This document shows positions 54,676 through 62,315 of a stretch of DNA of 64,000 bases, one piece after another (position 1 is the first letter of the stretch; each line of letters opens with the position of its first letter). The notes under the pieces were generated by a model that worked only from the letters and a program-made list of their open reading frames with translations, was not told where the DNA came from and searched no databases. Source of the DNA: Anaerolineales bacterium (GTDB lineage: Bacteria > Chloroflexota > Anaerolineae > Anaerolineales > Villigracilaceae); the NCBI GenBank assembly GCA_020634885.1, contig JACKAW010000006.1:128501-192500 (forward strand), read 5' to 3'. Made by a program: the position numbers and the translations under genes.

Positions 54676-55800
54676 ATGTCAAACCAAGACTATTACGAAA
54701 CTCTGGGCGTGGGCAAGGGCGCGAGCGATGATGAAATCAAAGCCGCGTTCCGTAAACTTGCGCGTCAGTATCACCCTGATGTGAACAAGGAAGAACACGC
54801 CGAAGAGAAGTTCAAAGAGATCAACGAGGCGTATGGCGTGCTTTCGGATTCTGAGAAGCGCGCGCGCTATGACCGTTTTGGCAAGGCTGGTGTCAGCGGT
54901 GCGGGTGGGCAGAGCTATCAGGATTTCTCTGGCTTCGGCGATATTTTCGAAGATTTATTTAACGGGTTTGGATTCTCAACCGGTGGAGGACGTTCGCGCC
55001 GCTCTCCGCGCCGTGGGCGGGATCTACAAATGCAGGTTTCGCTTACCTTTGAGGAGGCGGTCTTCGGCGTTGAGAAAGAGATCGAGTTCTCGCGCGATGA
55101 GACTTGTTCACGTTGTAGCGGCAAAGGCGCCGAGCCGGGGACAACTCCGCTTCGGTGTGCAACCTGTAACGGACAAGGCGAAGTGCGTCAGGTGCGTCAG
55201 ACCTTTTTGGGTCAGATGGTGCAGACGGCTCCATGCCCAACCTGTAGCGGTCGCGGTGAGACGATTGCCTCTCCGTGTACCACTTGTCGCGGCAGCGGCT
55301 TGGAGCGTAAGAAGGTCAAGAAGAAGGTACAAATCCCCGCTGGTGTGGACGTTGGCACACAGATCCGCTTGAATGGGGAAGGGGCGCCGGGCGAGAACGG
55401 CGGTCCGCAGGGCAGTTTGTTCCTTGTGTTGGATGTGAAGCCGCATCAGTTCTTCAAACGCCGCGATCAGGATTTGATCTTGAACCTCGATATCAATATC
55501 GCACAAGCAGCCTTGGGCGCGGAAGTGACTGTGCCAACCTTGGAAGGCGAAGATAAACTGAAAATCCCTGCGGGCACACAGCCAGGCAAGATTTTCCATA
55601 TTCGTGGAAAGGGCGTGCCGCACGTCCGCAATAAGAATCAGCGTGGCGACCAGATCGTGATCGTCAATGTGGCTGTCCCAACCAAGTTGTCGAAGGAACA
55701 GAAGGAACTCTTCGAGAAATTGGCAGAGAGTTTGGGAACGACGGTCAAGCCGCAGGAGAAGGGCTTCCTAGATTGGTTGAATGATGCGTTTGGGGGATAG
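54676..55800 (+). CDS. dnaJ: Chaperone DnaJ (Hsp40)
   Basis: 374 residues. J-domain 4-67 with the HPD triad in RQYHPDVNKE, Gly/Phe-rich stretch (SGFGDIFEDLFNGFGFSTGG) up to about 115, four CxxCxGxG zinc repeats (CSRCSGKG, CATCNGQG, CPTCSGRG, CTTCRGSG) at about 138-215, and the C-terminal substrate domain ending FLDWLNDAFGG. This is the complete type I layout. It delivers clients to DnaK and stimulates its ATPase. A terminator at 55834-55867 closes the heat-shock operon. Confidence 0.97.
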   Translation: MSNQDYYETLGVGKGASDDEIKAAFRKLARQYHPDVNKEEHAEEKFKEINEAYGVLSDSEKRARYDRFGKAGVSGAGGQSYQDFSGFGDIFEDLFNGFGFSTGGGRSRRSPRRGRDLQMQVSLTFEEAVFGVEKEIEFSRDETCSRCSGKGAEPGTTPLRCATCNGQGEVRQVRQTFLGQMVQTAPCPTCSGRGETIASPCTTCRGSGLERKKVKKKVQIPAGVDVGTQIRLNGEGAPGENGGPQGSLFLVLDVKPHQFFKRRDQDLILNLDINIAQAALGAEVTVPTLEGEDKLKIPAGTQPGKIFHIRGKGVPHVRNKNQRGDQIVIVNVAVPTKLSKEQKELFEKLAESLGTTVKPQEKGFLDWLNDAFGG

Positions 55801-55833
55801 GGCGGTAATTGAAGGTTGGTAATTGGCAATTAA

Positions 55834-55867
55834 AAACGAGTGGATATTCCATCCACTCGTTTTTTTG
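55834..55867 (+). terminator. Intrinsic terminator of the heat-shock operon
   Basis: AAACGAGTGGA at 55834-55844 pairs with TCCACTCGTTT, then a T-run. Just before it (55803-55833) is another short TAATTGG-type repeat. Confidence 0.85.
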
Positions 55868-55895
55868 TTTGTAGAAAGTTTGTTATTGTGTAAAT

Positions 55896-56291
55896 CTACT
55901 TCAAATCCATTTTGTTGACAAAGAACATGGCTGGTGTCAACAGCAAGATATTGAAAAGTTCAATGCTTGCGGCATTGAGGCGTTCGCTTGCTTCCACAAA
56001 TGGATTGTTGAATAAGATCAACCCATCTTGAACACTGACTAGAATGATCATTGACAATGCAGTGAGAAGAAGCGGCTTACGACGCGTCAACACGCCAACG
56101 AGGATGATAAAACAATATGCCATATGCCGCGCTGCGAGTGTCTTAACCGCAAGCCAGGCGTCTGGATTGGTCATGTCTAAGGTTGTGAAAAAGTCATTGG
56201 GGCTGACGTAGAGCGTATATGCCCGTTGCAGGAAAAAGACGGGGATCAGTAACAAATATCCCAACAGCAGCCAATATAAAACCCGTTTCAT
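55896..56291 (-). CDS. Small four-helix membrane protein, unknown
   Basis: 131 residues with four hydrophobic stretches (about 5-25, 45-70, 75-95 and 105-125). It begins MKRVLYWLLLGYLLLIPVFF and ends with a charged tail, NKMDLK. Position and length resemble DUF4345/DoxX-like four-helix proteins, but I cannot place it in a named family. It starts 11 bases after the duplicated alpha/beta protein encoded just upstream on the same strand, so the pair is probably one operon controlled by the TetR regulator. Confidence 0.65.
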   Translation of the reverse strand: MKRVLYWLLLGYLLLIPVFFLQRAYTLYVSPNDFFTTLDMTNPDAWLAVKTLAARHMAYCFIILVGVLTRRKPLLLTALSMIILVSVQDGLILFNNPFVEASERLNAASIELFNILLLTPAMFFVNKMDLK

Positions 56292-56302
56292 ATAGCAATG
56301 CC

Positions 56303-56944
56303 TTATTTGATGGTAGTACAGAAGCAGATAATCTCTGCGTCGAAAATTTTGGCAAATTCACCAATATAAGACAACCCTTTGGCGCGATCCATCAACATAT
56401 CGAAATCGGCTTTACTTTTGTAGACCGTGAAATGCGGGAAGGTATCTGTATTCTTGAATCCACCTGCAACTTCGAAAGTGTAGGAATTTTTTACTTCAGG
56501 CTCAGAATCCAATGCTTTTAGAAATTTGGTACGTGCCTGTAAGAATTGATCTTTACTGATCCCTGCTTTGGGGCGCAGAAGGGCGATCTCAGTGATGTTG
56601 CTTTTATCGGCAAAACTTCCATAATCAAAATTAGGATCTTCAGGTTTGAGGAAGATGCCCCCCATATTGTCCATCATCCCCATAAATGGCATAAGGTTTC
56701 TTAGCACGTTGAAACTGACCATGGCTTGATAGGTCTTCATTTTGCTTTGATATCGGGTCATTCCTACGAAAACTTTTGCAGATTTTTCCGGCATGGTTTT
56801 GAATGGCTCAAATTCGCGCTCGGGACCGATGCCCTTGATGCTGACAAGCGACTTGACGGCGGCATTTTTTGCGGCAATGAAGTCTACTTCCTTGATCCCT
56901 GCCTTGGGGGCGCGGATGGCGATCTCGATGATCTGGTTACTCAT
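56303..56944 (-). CDS. Duplicated ferredoxin-like (ABM/Dabb-type) protein
   Basis: 213 residues from ATG 56944, chosen because AGGAGC lies five bases upstream. Two similar halves: the first begins EIAIRAPKAGIKEVDFIAAKN, the second EIALLRPKAGISKDQFLQART, each followed by helices and a strand, consistent with a tandem antibiotic-biosynthesis-monooxygenase or Dabb-like fold with an internal duplication. No catalytic residue can be named. Divergent from a TetR-family gene and separated from it by a double palindromic operator, so it is the likely regulated target. Confidence 0.7.
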   Translation of the reverse strand: MSNQIIEIAIRAPKAGIKEVDFIAAKNAAVKSLVSIKGIGPEREFEPFKTMPEKSAKVFVGMTRYQSKMKTYQAMVSFNVLRNLMPFMGMMDNMGGIFLKPEDPNFDYGSFADKSNITEIALLRPKAGISKDQFLQARTKFLKALDSEPEVKNSYTFEVAGGFKNTDTFPHFTVYKSKADFDMLMDRAKGLSYIGEFAKIFDAEIICFCTTIK

Positions 56945-56974
56945 GATTGCTCCTGTTTTTTTTATTTTTTTGAA

Positions 56975-57010
56975 ATCCAACAATTGTTGTAAAAACAACA
57001 ATTGTTGGAT
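56975..57010. promoter_or_regulatory. Double palindromic operator of the TetR regulator
   Basis: ATCCAACAATTGTTGT at 56975-56990, AAAA, then ACAACAATTGTTGGAT at 56995-57010: a perfect 36-base inverted repeat. Each arm also contains the 12-base palindrome CAACAATTGTTG, with centres 18 bases apart. The right end abuts TATAAT at 57010-57015, so bound regulator would block the tetR promoter. A partial third site (GTTGG-AAAA-CCAAC) lies at 57062-57075 beside the ribosome site. Confidence 0.8.
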
Positions 57011-57015
57011 ATAAT
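57010..57015 (+). promoter_or_regulatory. TATAAT box of the tetR-type gene
   Basis: It shares its first base with the last base of the operator. The ATG (57088) is about 73 bases downstream, after GGAAGGAA. Confidence 0.6.
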
Positions 57016-57087
57016 TCTAAACAGTGCAATTCATCCATGCAACCATTAAAACGCGTGGATTGTTGGAAAACCAACGGAAGGAAAAAA

Positions 57088-57648
57088 ATGTCGGAAATCA
57101 ACCTCTCAGACCGCCGTGTGGCAAAAACCTTAGACTCCATCGAAACTGCATTTCTTGATGCGCTCAATGAAAAGACCTTGCAAAAATTGACCATCAACGA
57201 TGTTACCGAACGTGCAAACATCAACCGCTCCACGTTCTACGAATACTTTACCGATAAATATGCCCTGTTCAATCATATTATCCGCAAGACATTTGAGAAA
57301 AAGATGCTCGAGCACTTAACGGGTGACTTTGGTTCATATTCTGATGAGAACATGGGAAATATCATTAGGGCAGTAAGCGAATACTTTCAATACCTTAATG
57401 CGATCTGTCCTCCGGCAGATCGGCACTTACGTCCCGTTGCAGAAGCGCAAGTGCAGGTGGTTTTGTATGAAGCACTCACTTGTTGGTATCCGCCAGAGGG
57501 GAAGAATATGCCCAGCACAAAGGCGCTCTTTATTAGTTGGGCGGTCTTTGGCACATTGTTGGATGGCATCGCCAATGGGAAGGCAAATAACATTGAGGTG
57601 TTGACCCAAAAAGTGATGGAACTTTCTAAAAAAGTTTTAGAGGATTGA
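57088..57648 (+). CDS. TetR-family transcriptional repressor
   Basis: 186 residues from ATG 57088; the frame continues up to 57037 but the ribosome site GGAAGGAA favours this start. N-terminal helix-turn-helix: AFLDALNEKTLQKLTINDVTERANINRSTFYEYFTDKYALFNHII near 15-60, the standard TetR pattern. The C-terminal ligand domain ends LDGIANGKANNIEVLTQKV. The operator directly upstream suggests that it represses itself and the divergent genes at 56303 and 55896. The inducer is unknown; the neighbours hint at a small lipophilic or quinone-like compound. Confidence 0.87.
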   Translation: MSEINLSDRRVAKTLDSIETAFLDALNEKTLQKLTINDVTERANINRSTFYEYFTDKYALFNHIIRKTFEKKMLEHLTGDFGSYSDENMGNIIRAVSEYFQYLNAICPPADRHLRPVAEAQVQVVLYEALTCWYPPEGKNMPSTKALFISWAVFGTLLDGIANGKANNIEVLTQKVMELSKKVLED

Positions 57649-57692
57649 ATGTATTCCCAAGGGCTGTTTCTGTTAGATCGGATACTCCGCTT

Positions 57693-57698
57693 TATAAT
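57693..57698 (+). promoter_or_regulatory. TATAAT box 9 bases before the ATG at 57708
   Basis: Perfect TATAAT with no ribosome site before the start codon, a probable leaderless or very-short-leader transcript. Confidence 0.45.
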
Positions 57699-57707
57699 CG
57701 CTAGATC

Positions 57708-58175
57708 ATGATCAAACCTCTAATGCGCCTCTGGCGTCTGCTTCCCATGTGGGTGCATGTCATTGTCACAAGACTTGTCCAACCGAAATTCAATGCGGGT
57801 GTTTCTTCCTTGATCTTTGATGAGCAGGGCAAGGTTTTGTTGTTCAAACACACCTATCGTAAATACGAGTGGGGGATTCCCGGCGGGGCGTTGGAATATA
57901 GGGAGCAGCCGATTGAAGCGGTTGTCCGTGAGTTTCAAGAAGAGACAGGTATGCAAATTGAAGTTATTAAACTTATGAGGGTGGCGAGTGCGCGGGAATT
58001 TCCGCATTTGGGAATCACATATCTGTGTAAAATAATGGGCGGCGAGTTCAAACCGTCACATGAAATTTCTGAGATGAAATACTTCGATGTGAACGACTTG
58101 CCCATCATGCTGTTCGCGGAGAAGGATTTGATCCGCTGGGCAGCAGAAAATCTGACCACGGATAAACACAGATAA
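57708..58175 (+). CDS. Nudix hydrolase
   Basis: 155 residues. Nudix box GGALEYREQPIEAVVREFQEETGM near residues 65-88 is complete. Preceded by a basic, hydrophobic start (MIKPLMRLWRLLPMWVHVIVTRL) that may be an amphipathic helix. Broad family; the substrate (nucleotide, dinucleotide or nucleotide-sugar) cannot be predicted. The last seven codons (TTDKHR and stop) lie inside a CACAGAT-type palindrome, like the end of the methyltransferase at 43280. Confidence 0.82.
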   Translation: MIKPLMRLWRLLPMWVHVIVTRLVQPKFNAGVSSLIFDEQGKVLLFKHTYRKYEWGIPGGALEYREQPIEAVVREFQEETGMQIEVIKLMRVASAREFPHLGITYLCKIMGGEFKPSHEISEMKYFDVNDLPIMLFAEKDLIRWAAENLTTDKHR

Positions 58176-58224
58176 ATCAGATTTATTTTTATCCGACCTG
58201 TGTTCATCCGCGTTCATCTGTGGC
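58155..58224. repeat. CACAGAT-type interspersed palindrome at the end of the Nudix gene
   Basis: ACCACGGATAAACACAGATAA ... CGCGTTCATCTGTGG. Its left arm encodes the terminal TTDKHR and stop codon; the right arm ends 12 bases before the fluoride channel ATG. Confidence 0.8.
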
Positions 58225-58236
58225 TAAGAAGGATTT

Positions 58237-58620
58237 ATGACAAATATTTTTCTTGTTGGCGCGGGCGGATTTATCGGCTCGGTCTTGCGTTATCTGGTCA
58301 GCGGCTATGTGCAGCAATCTGCCAACCGAATGGACTTTCCCTTCGGTACGTTGGCGGTCAATATCATCGGTTGCTTTATCATTGGTCTGCTGGCACAGTT
58401 TGGCGATAAATACGGCACGTTCTCAAATGAGTCGCGTGCCTTTCTGGTGATTGGCGTCTTGGGCGGCTTCACCACCTTCTCGTCCTTTGGCAATGACACG
58501 GTCAACTTGATACAGCAAGACTTTGTTATGAACGCCGTCGCAAACGTCGGCGCGAATGTAATAATTGGACTACTCGCGGTTTGGCTGGGTCGAACCGTTG
58601 GACATTTAATTTGGAGATAA
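58237..58620 (+). CDS. crcB: Fluoride channel (Fluc/CrcB)
   Basis: 127 residues, four membrane helices. VGAGGFIGSVLRYLV at 7-21, the pore Asn in LAVNIIGCFIIGLL near 47 and the signature GGFTTFSSFGNDT near 80 with the Phe-box residues. The dual-topology dimer exports fluoride ions. ATG follows AAGGA. No fluoride riboswitch is evident upstream; the region is filled by a repeat. The next gene, prmA, starts 2 bases after the stop, so the two are coupled. Confidence 0.93.
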   Translation: MTNIFLVGAGGFIGSVLRYLVSGYVQQSANRMDFPFGTLAVNIIGCFIIGLLAQFGDKYGTFSNESRAFLVIGVLGGFTTFSSFGNDTVNLIQQDFVMNAVANVGANVIIGLLAVWLGRTVGHLIWR

Positions 58621-58622
58621 AC

Positions 58623-59534
58623 ATGAACTGGCTTGAAGTTTCTTTGACCGTCAACGGCGAGCTCGCCGAATCTGTTGCCGATGTGCTGGCGCGTTTTGCG
58701 CCCAACGGCGTGATGACTGAGCAGGGTGTGCGATTTGTGAATGATGAAGACGAAGGTACCGCAACGGGTCCCATCACCGTCCGTGCTTATTTGGAGGTCA
58801 ACGATCAACTCGAAGAGACGCGACAGAAGCTCGAAGAGTCACTTTTCTATTTGGGGATGATCACGCCGGTACCCATTCCCACGTACAAGCAGATCGCGGA
58901 TCAAAACTGGATGGAAGCCTGGAAACAGCACTACAAGCCGATTCTCATCGGTGAGGGTCTCCTCATCCTGCCCGCATGGTTAGACAACCCCGACCCAAAA
59001 CGAATCCCGATCAAGATCGACCCCGGCATGGCGTTTGGGACGGGAACACATCCAACAACGCAGTTATGTCTCGAACTCATGGAAATCTCCACTTCCCACT
59101 TTCCACTTTCCACGGTCATTGATGTTGGTTGTGGTTCTGGCATTCTCTCTATTGCCGCACTCAAACTCGGCGCAAAGACCGTCCTCGGTGTGGACATTGA
59201 CATTGAGTCCGTCAAGAACTCGCGCGAGAATGCAGATGTCAACGAGGTGGGGGAGGAGCTTCTGCTCGGTCAAGGTTCGGTGACGGAAGTGCTAGCGGGG
59301 CAGTTTGCGTTCAAGTCCGCGCCGCTGGTGGTGGCGAACATCCTCGCGCCGGTGCTCATCCGTCTCTTTGATGCAGGGCTGGCAGACTTGGTCGAGCCGA
59401 ATGGAGAGATCATCCTAAGTGGGATTCTTGACCATCAGGCAGAAAATGTTATAGAGGCTGGTCAAGCTAAGGGGTTGAAGCGAGGCGAAATCCGTCAAAT
59501 GAAAGATTGGGTTGCTATTTCCATGAAGAAGTGA
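58623..59534 (+). CDS. prmA: Ribosomal protein L11 methyltransferase
   Basis: 303 residues from ATG 58623. N-terminal substrate domain, then the SAM-binding core: IDPGMAFGTGTHPTTQLCLELM near 140 and VIDVGCGSGILSIAALKLGA near 165, VANILAPVL near 240. It trimethylates L11. Between the two core blocks, TSHFPLST (near 156) is encoded by a CCACTTCCCACTTTCCA-type simple repeat at 59088-59114, where other members have a short linker. It is co-transcribed with crcB. Confidence 0.92.
   Translation: MNWLEVSLTVNGELAESVADVLARFAPNGVMTEQGVRFVNDEDEGTATGPITVRAYLEVNDQLEETRQKLEESLFYLGMITPVPIPTYKQIADQNWMEAWKQHYKPILIGEGLLILPAWLDNPDPKRIPIKIDPGMAFGTGTHPTTQLCLELMEISTSHFPLSTVIDVGCGSGILSIAALKLGAKTVLGVDIDIESVKNSRENADVNEVGEELLLGQGSVTEVLAGQFAFKSAPLVVANILAPVLIRLFDAGLADLVEPNGEIILSGILDHQAENVIEAGQAKGLKRGEIRQMKDWVAISMKK
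59088..59114. repeat. CCACTTTCCA simple repeat inside prmA
   Basis: TCCACTTCCCACTTTCCACT then TTCCAC, in frame. Same motif as in thiP and at 40577-40648. Confidence 0.65.
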
Positions 59535-59690
59535 CATCGTCACACCTGCACTTGCGTCAGGTGCAAGTGTTGCGAGCCGCCGTTCTTGCCTTTAGGCGGC
59601 GAAGCAATCTCCATGTCAATTACAGGATTGCTTCGTCAGGCTGTCGTCCTCCTCGCACGCGTGCCTGCGCACGGTGCAGGCAATGACAAT
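59535..59690. repeat. CGAAGCAATC / GATTGCTTCG palindromic intergenic repeat
   Basis: It contains GGCGAAGCAATCTCCATGTC and the inverse GGATTGCTTCGTCAGG, followed by CTCCTCGCACGC and CAATGACA, the layout of a repeat common in Chloroflexota intergenic DNA. It is preceded by a CACTTG/CAAGTG hairpin that may terminate prmA transcription. No gene is seen here. Confidence 0.65.
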
Positions 59691-59704
59691 TCGCAAATCT
59701 GTGC

Positions 59705-59710
59705 TATGAT
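59705..59710 (+). promoter_or_regulatory. TATGAT box 9 bases before the ATG at 59720
   Basis: TATGAT with no ribosome site before the ATG: another leaderless-type arrangement. Confidence 0.4.
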
Positions 59711-59719
59711 TCGGGCACG

Positions 59720-60217
59720 ATGGATCGCCGTAAACTCATCCAATACCTGCTGTTGAATGTCTTCGTCTCGGCGAGCGTGACGGGCGCTATCCTTTTTTGG
59801 TATGACCGCAATTACCGAAACTCTGCCCCTGTCGTCATCCAACAGGCGGCTCCAGTCGTGAGCAGCGATGACTCTGAGTCCACGTCTGGTACTGATCTAC
59901 AGACGGATATTCCTGTGAAGATTAGCAGCGTGGTAGGTGCGGGAGTGCTTTCCTCCGAAATCGTCATCATCAAATTTGAAGGCGAAGGTCAACTCGACCT
60001 GACTTCATGGCAGCTCAAAGATGAAGATGGCAATACCTTCACTTTCCCAAACATTGTTTTGTACCCCAACGGAGCCGTTCAAGTTCATACTGCCGCAGGA
60101 ACCGATAATGTGATTGACCTCTATTGGGGCACCGCCGATTCGGTCTGGGATTCGAGTGAAGAAGCGCGTTTGTTCGATTCGCAAGGAAATTTAAGAGCCG
60201 TTTATAAAGTGCCGTAA
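59720..60217 (+). CDS. Lamin-tail-domain membrane-anchored protein
   Basis: 165 residues. One N-terminal membrane helix (LLLNVFVSASVTGAILFWY, residues 10-28), a Ser/Asp-rich linker, then an Ig-like lamin-tail domain: VLSSEIVIIKFEGEGQLDLTSWQLKDEDGNTFTFP and ending WDSSEEARLFDSQGNLRAVY. Lamin-tail domains bind surface or cell-wall partners. Function unknown. A probable leaderless start. The stop is followed by simple-repeat DNA up to dnaX. Confidence 0.8.
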   Translation: MDRRKLIQYLLLNVFVSASVTGAILFWYDRNYRNSAPVVIQQAAPVVSSDDSESTSGTDLQTDIPVKISSVVGAGVLSSEIVIIKFEGEGQLDLTSWQLKDEDGNTFTFPNIVLYPNGAVQVHTAAGTDNVIDLYWGTADSVWDSSEEARLFDSQGNLRAVYKVP

Positions 60218-60219
60218 AT

Positions 60220-60300
60220 CAGTAGATAGTGGACGGTGGGTGGCGGGCAGTAAAACCACTCCTGCCCCTACTATCCACTTCCAACTAACCACTACCCACT
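60220..60300. repeat. GTGGACGGTGGG / CCACTACCCACT inverted simple repeat
   Basis: AGTAGATAGTGGACGGTGGG on the left is complementary in style to CTATCCACTTCC and CCACTACCCACT on the right. It ends 6 bases before the dnaX ATG, so no classical ribosome site is visible. Confidence 0.65.
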
Positions 60301-60305
60301 AAAAA

Positions 60306-61841
60306 ATGACCCAAGCCCTCTACCGCAAGTACCGCCCAAAACAATGGGATACCGTGATCGGACAAGACCACGTCATCCAAACCCTGACCAACTCCATCAA
60401 AGCAGACAGAGTCGGTCACGCCTATCTCTTCGCGGGACCACGCGGAACGGGCAAGACCACTGTCGCGCGTTTGTTGGCGAAGGCAGTTAACTGTCTCAAC
60501 GAAAACCCGGCTCAACGTCCGTGCAACGAGTGTGAACACTGTAAGGCAGTCAACGAAAACCGCTTCATGGACATGATCGAGATCGATGCCGCCTCCAACA
60601 ACGGCGTGGACGATGTCCGCGACTTGCGCGAAAAGATTAATTTCTCGCCATCGCAGGGCAAATACAAAGTTTATGTCATCGACGAAGTTCACATGCTTTC
60701 AGGCGGCGCGTTCAATGCCCTGCTAAAAACGCTCGAAGAGCCGCCTCCGCACGCCATCTTCGTTTTAGCTACCACCGAAATTCACAAGATTCCCGCCACG
60801 GTGTTATCTCGTTGCCAACGCCATGAGTTTCGCCGGGTGCCCATTGATGAGATCGTCAAAAATCTCAAAGAGATCGCCGCAACTGAAAACATCCAAGCCG
60901 ACGAAGAAGCGCTCACGCTCATTGCTCGTCAGTCAGCGGGGGGCATGCGCGACGCGCAATCTTTGCTCGACCAGCTTTCATCCACAGGCGCGAATATCAC
61001 GCTTCACATTGCACAGCAAGTTCTTGGCACGGCAACCAGCCAAACCGTGCTTGATGTCGTCAACTCGATTCTCGATCATCAACCCGCGCGCGGACTCGAA
61101 ACCATGCACAAAGCGCTCGACTCGGGCGCCGATCCGCGCTCGCTGGCGCGTCAACTCGTCGAATACACTCGTGGGCTCATGCTCATTCAAATGGGCAACG
61201 CCGAGCAGGTCGAAGCCACGCGCGAAGTCAAAACCCAAATGGAAGCGCACGCTCAAGCCTTCAACACCTCCGATGTTTTGCGCATGATGAAAATCTTCAA
61301 CAGCGCGGCAACGGATTTGCGCGGCGGCTGGCAGCCCTCTTTGAGTTTGGAACTCGCCCTCGCGGAAGTGATTGACGCTCCAGCCGAAATTGCCCAAGTC
61401 GCTGTTGCGCCTCGAACCAAGCCTCAGCCTGTATCTGCTCCCGTAGCAGAATCCAAGCCTGAGGTTAAGAAAGAGCCGCAGCCCGTCGCCGAATCACCCG
61501 CCATTAACTCCAACGACATCGTCAAAGCATGGAAGCCGCTGATCAACACGCTTCCCAAAGATAAAAATACACTTGGCGCGTTGATGAACTCGGTCAAGAT
61601 GATCGACGTGCAAGGCAAAACCCTCATCCTCGGCATGGCAAGTGACGTGCTCGTGGAAAAGCTCAACAAGCCCGACCAGATCGAAACCATTCAGCGTCTC
61701 ATCAAAGACCATTTCCACGTGGACTTGTCCGTGCGTTGTGTGGTCACCAATGCCAAAGGCAAGCTCCCCGCACACGTCGCGCAAGATGGCATGGTCGCTG
61801 CCGCGATTCAACACGGCGGCGAGATCGTGGATATGGATTAA
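60306..61841 (+). CDS. dnaX: DNA polymerase III subunit gamma/tau
   Basis: 511 residues. AAA+ clamp-loader ATPase: FAGPRGTGKTTVARLLAKAVNC near 41-62 (Walker A), the zinc module CLNEN...CNECEHC with four Cys near 62-80, Walker B VYVIDEVHMLSGGAFNALLKTLEEPP near 122 and sensor LATTEIHKIPATVLSRCQ. The C-terminal 120 residues form the tau-type extension with a Pro/Glu-rich linker near 370-395. It loads the sliding clamp at replication forks. It heads the dnaX-ybaB-recR group. Confidence 0.96.
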   Translation: MTQALYRKYRPKQWDTVIGQDHVIQTLTNSIKADRVGHAYLFAGPRGTGKTTVARLLAKAVNCLNENPAQRPCNECEHCKAVNENRFMDMIEIDAASNNGVDDVRDLREKINFSPSQGKYKVYVIDEVHMLSGGAFNALLKTLEEPPPHAIFVLATTEIHKIPATVLSRCQRHEFRRVPIDEIVKNLKEIAATENIQADEEALTLIARQSAGGMRDAQSLLDQLSSTGANITLHIAQQVLGTATSQTVLDVVNSILDHQPARGLETMHKALDSGADPRSLARQLVEYTRGLMLIQMGNAEQVEATREVKTQMEAHAQAFNTSDVLRMMKIFNSAATDLRGGWQPSLSLELALAEVIDAPAEIAQVAVAPRTKPQPVSAPVAESKPEVKKEPQPVAESPAINSNDIVKAWKPLINTLPKDKNTLGALMNSVKMIDVQGKTLILGMASDVLVEKLNKPDQIETIQRLIKDHFHVDLSVRCVVTNAKGKLPAHVAQDGMVAAAIQHGGEIVDMD

Positions 61842-61917
61842 TAGAAAAGATGATATTCGAACTCGATTACCGAGTGCCGAATATCAAGTATCGAATATCA
61901 CATAACGAGGTTTAATT

Positions 61918-62247
61918 ATGGCAAAAGGATTTAACAAAGGACCCGCCATGGGCGGACAAGGCGGAATGATGCAGCAGATTCAAAAGCTGCAACAACAAAT
62001 GGAACAAGCGCAAGCAAAACTTGCCGAAGAAACCGTATCTGCAACAGCGGGTGGGGGAGCGATCAAAGTCACCATGACTGGCGACCAGAAGTGTAAATCG
62101 GTCGAGATTTCTCCCGAATTTCTCAAAGATGCCGATGCTGAAATGCTGCAAGATATGGTCTTATCCGCAGTCAACATGGCATTGGATGAGTCGCGCGCCT
62201 TGCAGGAAAAGTTGATGGGTCCGCTCGCGGGTGGGATGCCGTTTTAG
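61918..62247 (+). CDS. ybaB: Nucleoid-associated protein YbaB/EbfC
   Basis: 109 residues. Helical N-terminus with Gln/Met-rich MMQQIQKLQQQMEQAQAKLAEE, then TVSATAGGGAIKVTMTGDQKCKSVEISPEFL, the YbaB core. Dimeric DNA-binding protein found next to dnaX and recR in most bacteria. The gap to dnaX (61842-61917) holds a TTCGAACTCGATTACCGAGT / TCGAATATCA repeat. The start has GAGG 8 bases upstream. Confidence 0.93.
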   Translation: MAKGFNKGPAMGGQGGMMQQIQKLQQQMEQAQAKLAEETVSATAGGGAIKVTMTGDQKCKSVEISPEFLKDADAEMLQDMVLSAVNMALDESRALQEKLMGPLAGGMPF

Positions 62248-62311
62248 TAATTGGTAATCGGTAATTGGAGATTTTTGCAAGCCCAATTACCAATTACTAA
62301 TCTCCAATTAC
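62247..62311. repeat. TAATTGGTAATCGGTAATTGG inverted simple repeat between ybaB and recR
   Basis: GTAATTGGTAATCGGTAATT on the left mirrors AATTACCAATTACTAATCTC on the right, and the recR ATG follows 5 bases later. It shares the motif with the dnaK-dnaJ gap. Confidence 0.75.
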
Positions 62312-62315
62312 CCTC

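Noticed and set aside
59535..59690. A possible structured RNA between prmA and the lamin-tail gene
   Set aside because: The pairing is explained by the known style of GATTGCTTCG / CGAAGCAATC intergenic repeats; no conserved RNA motif was recognised.
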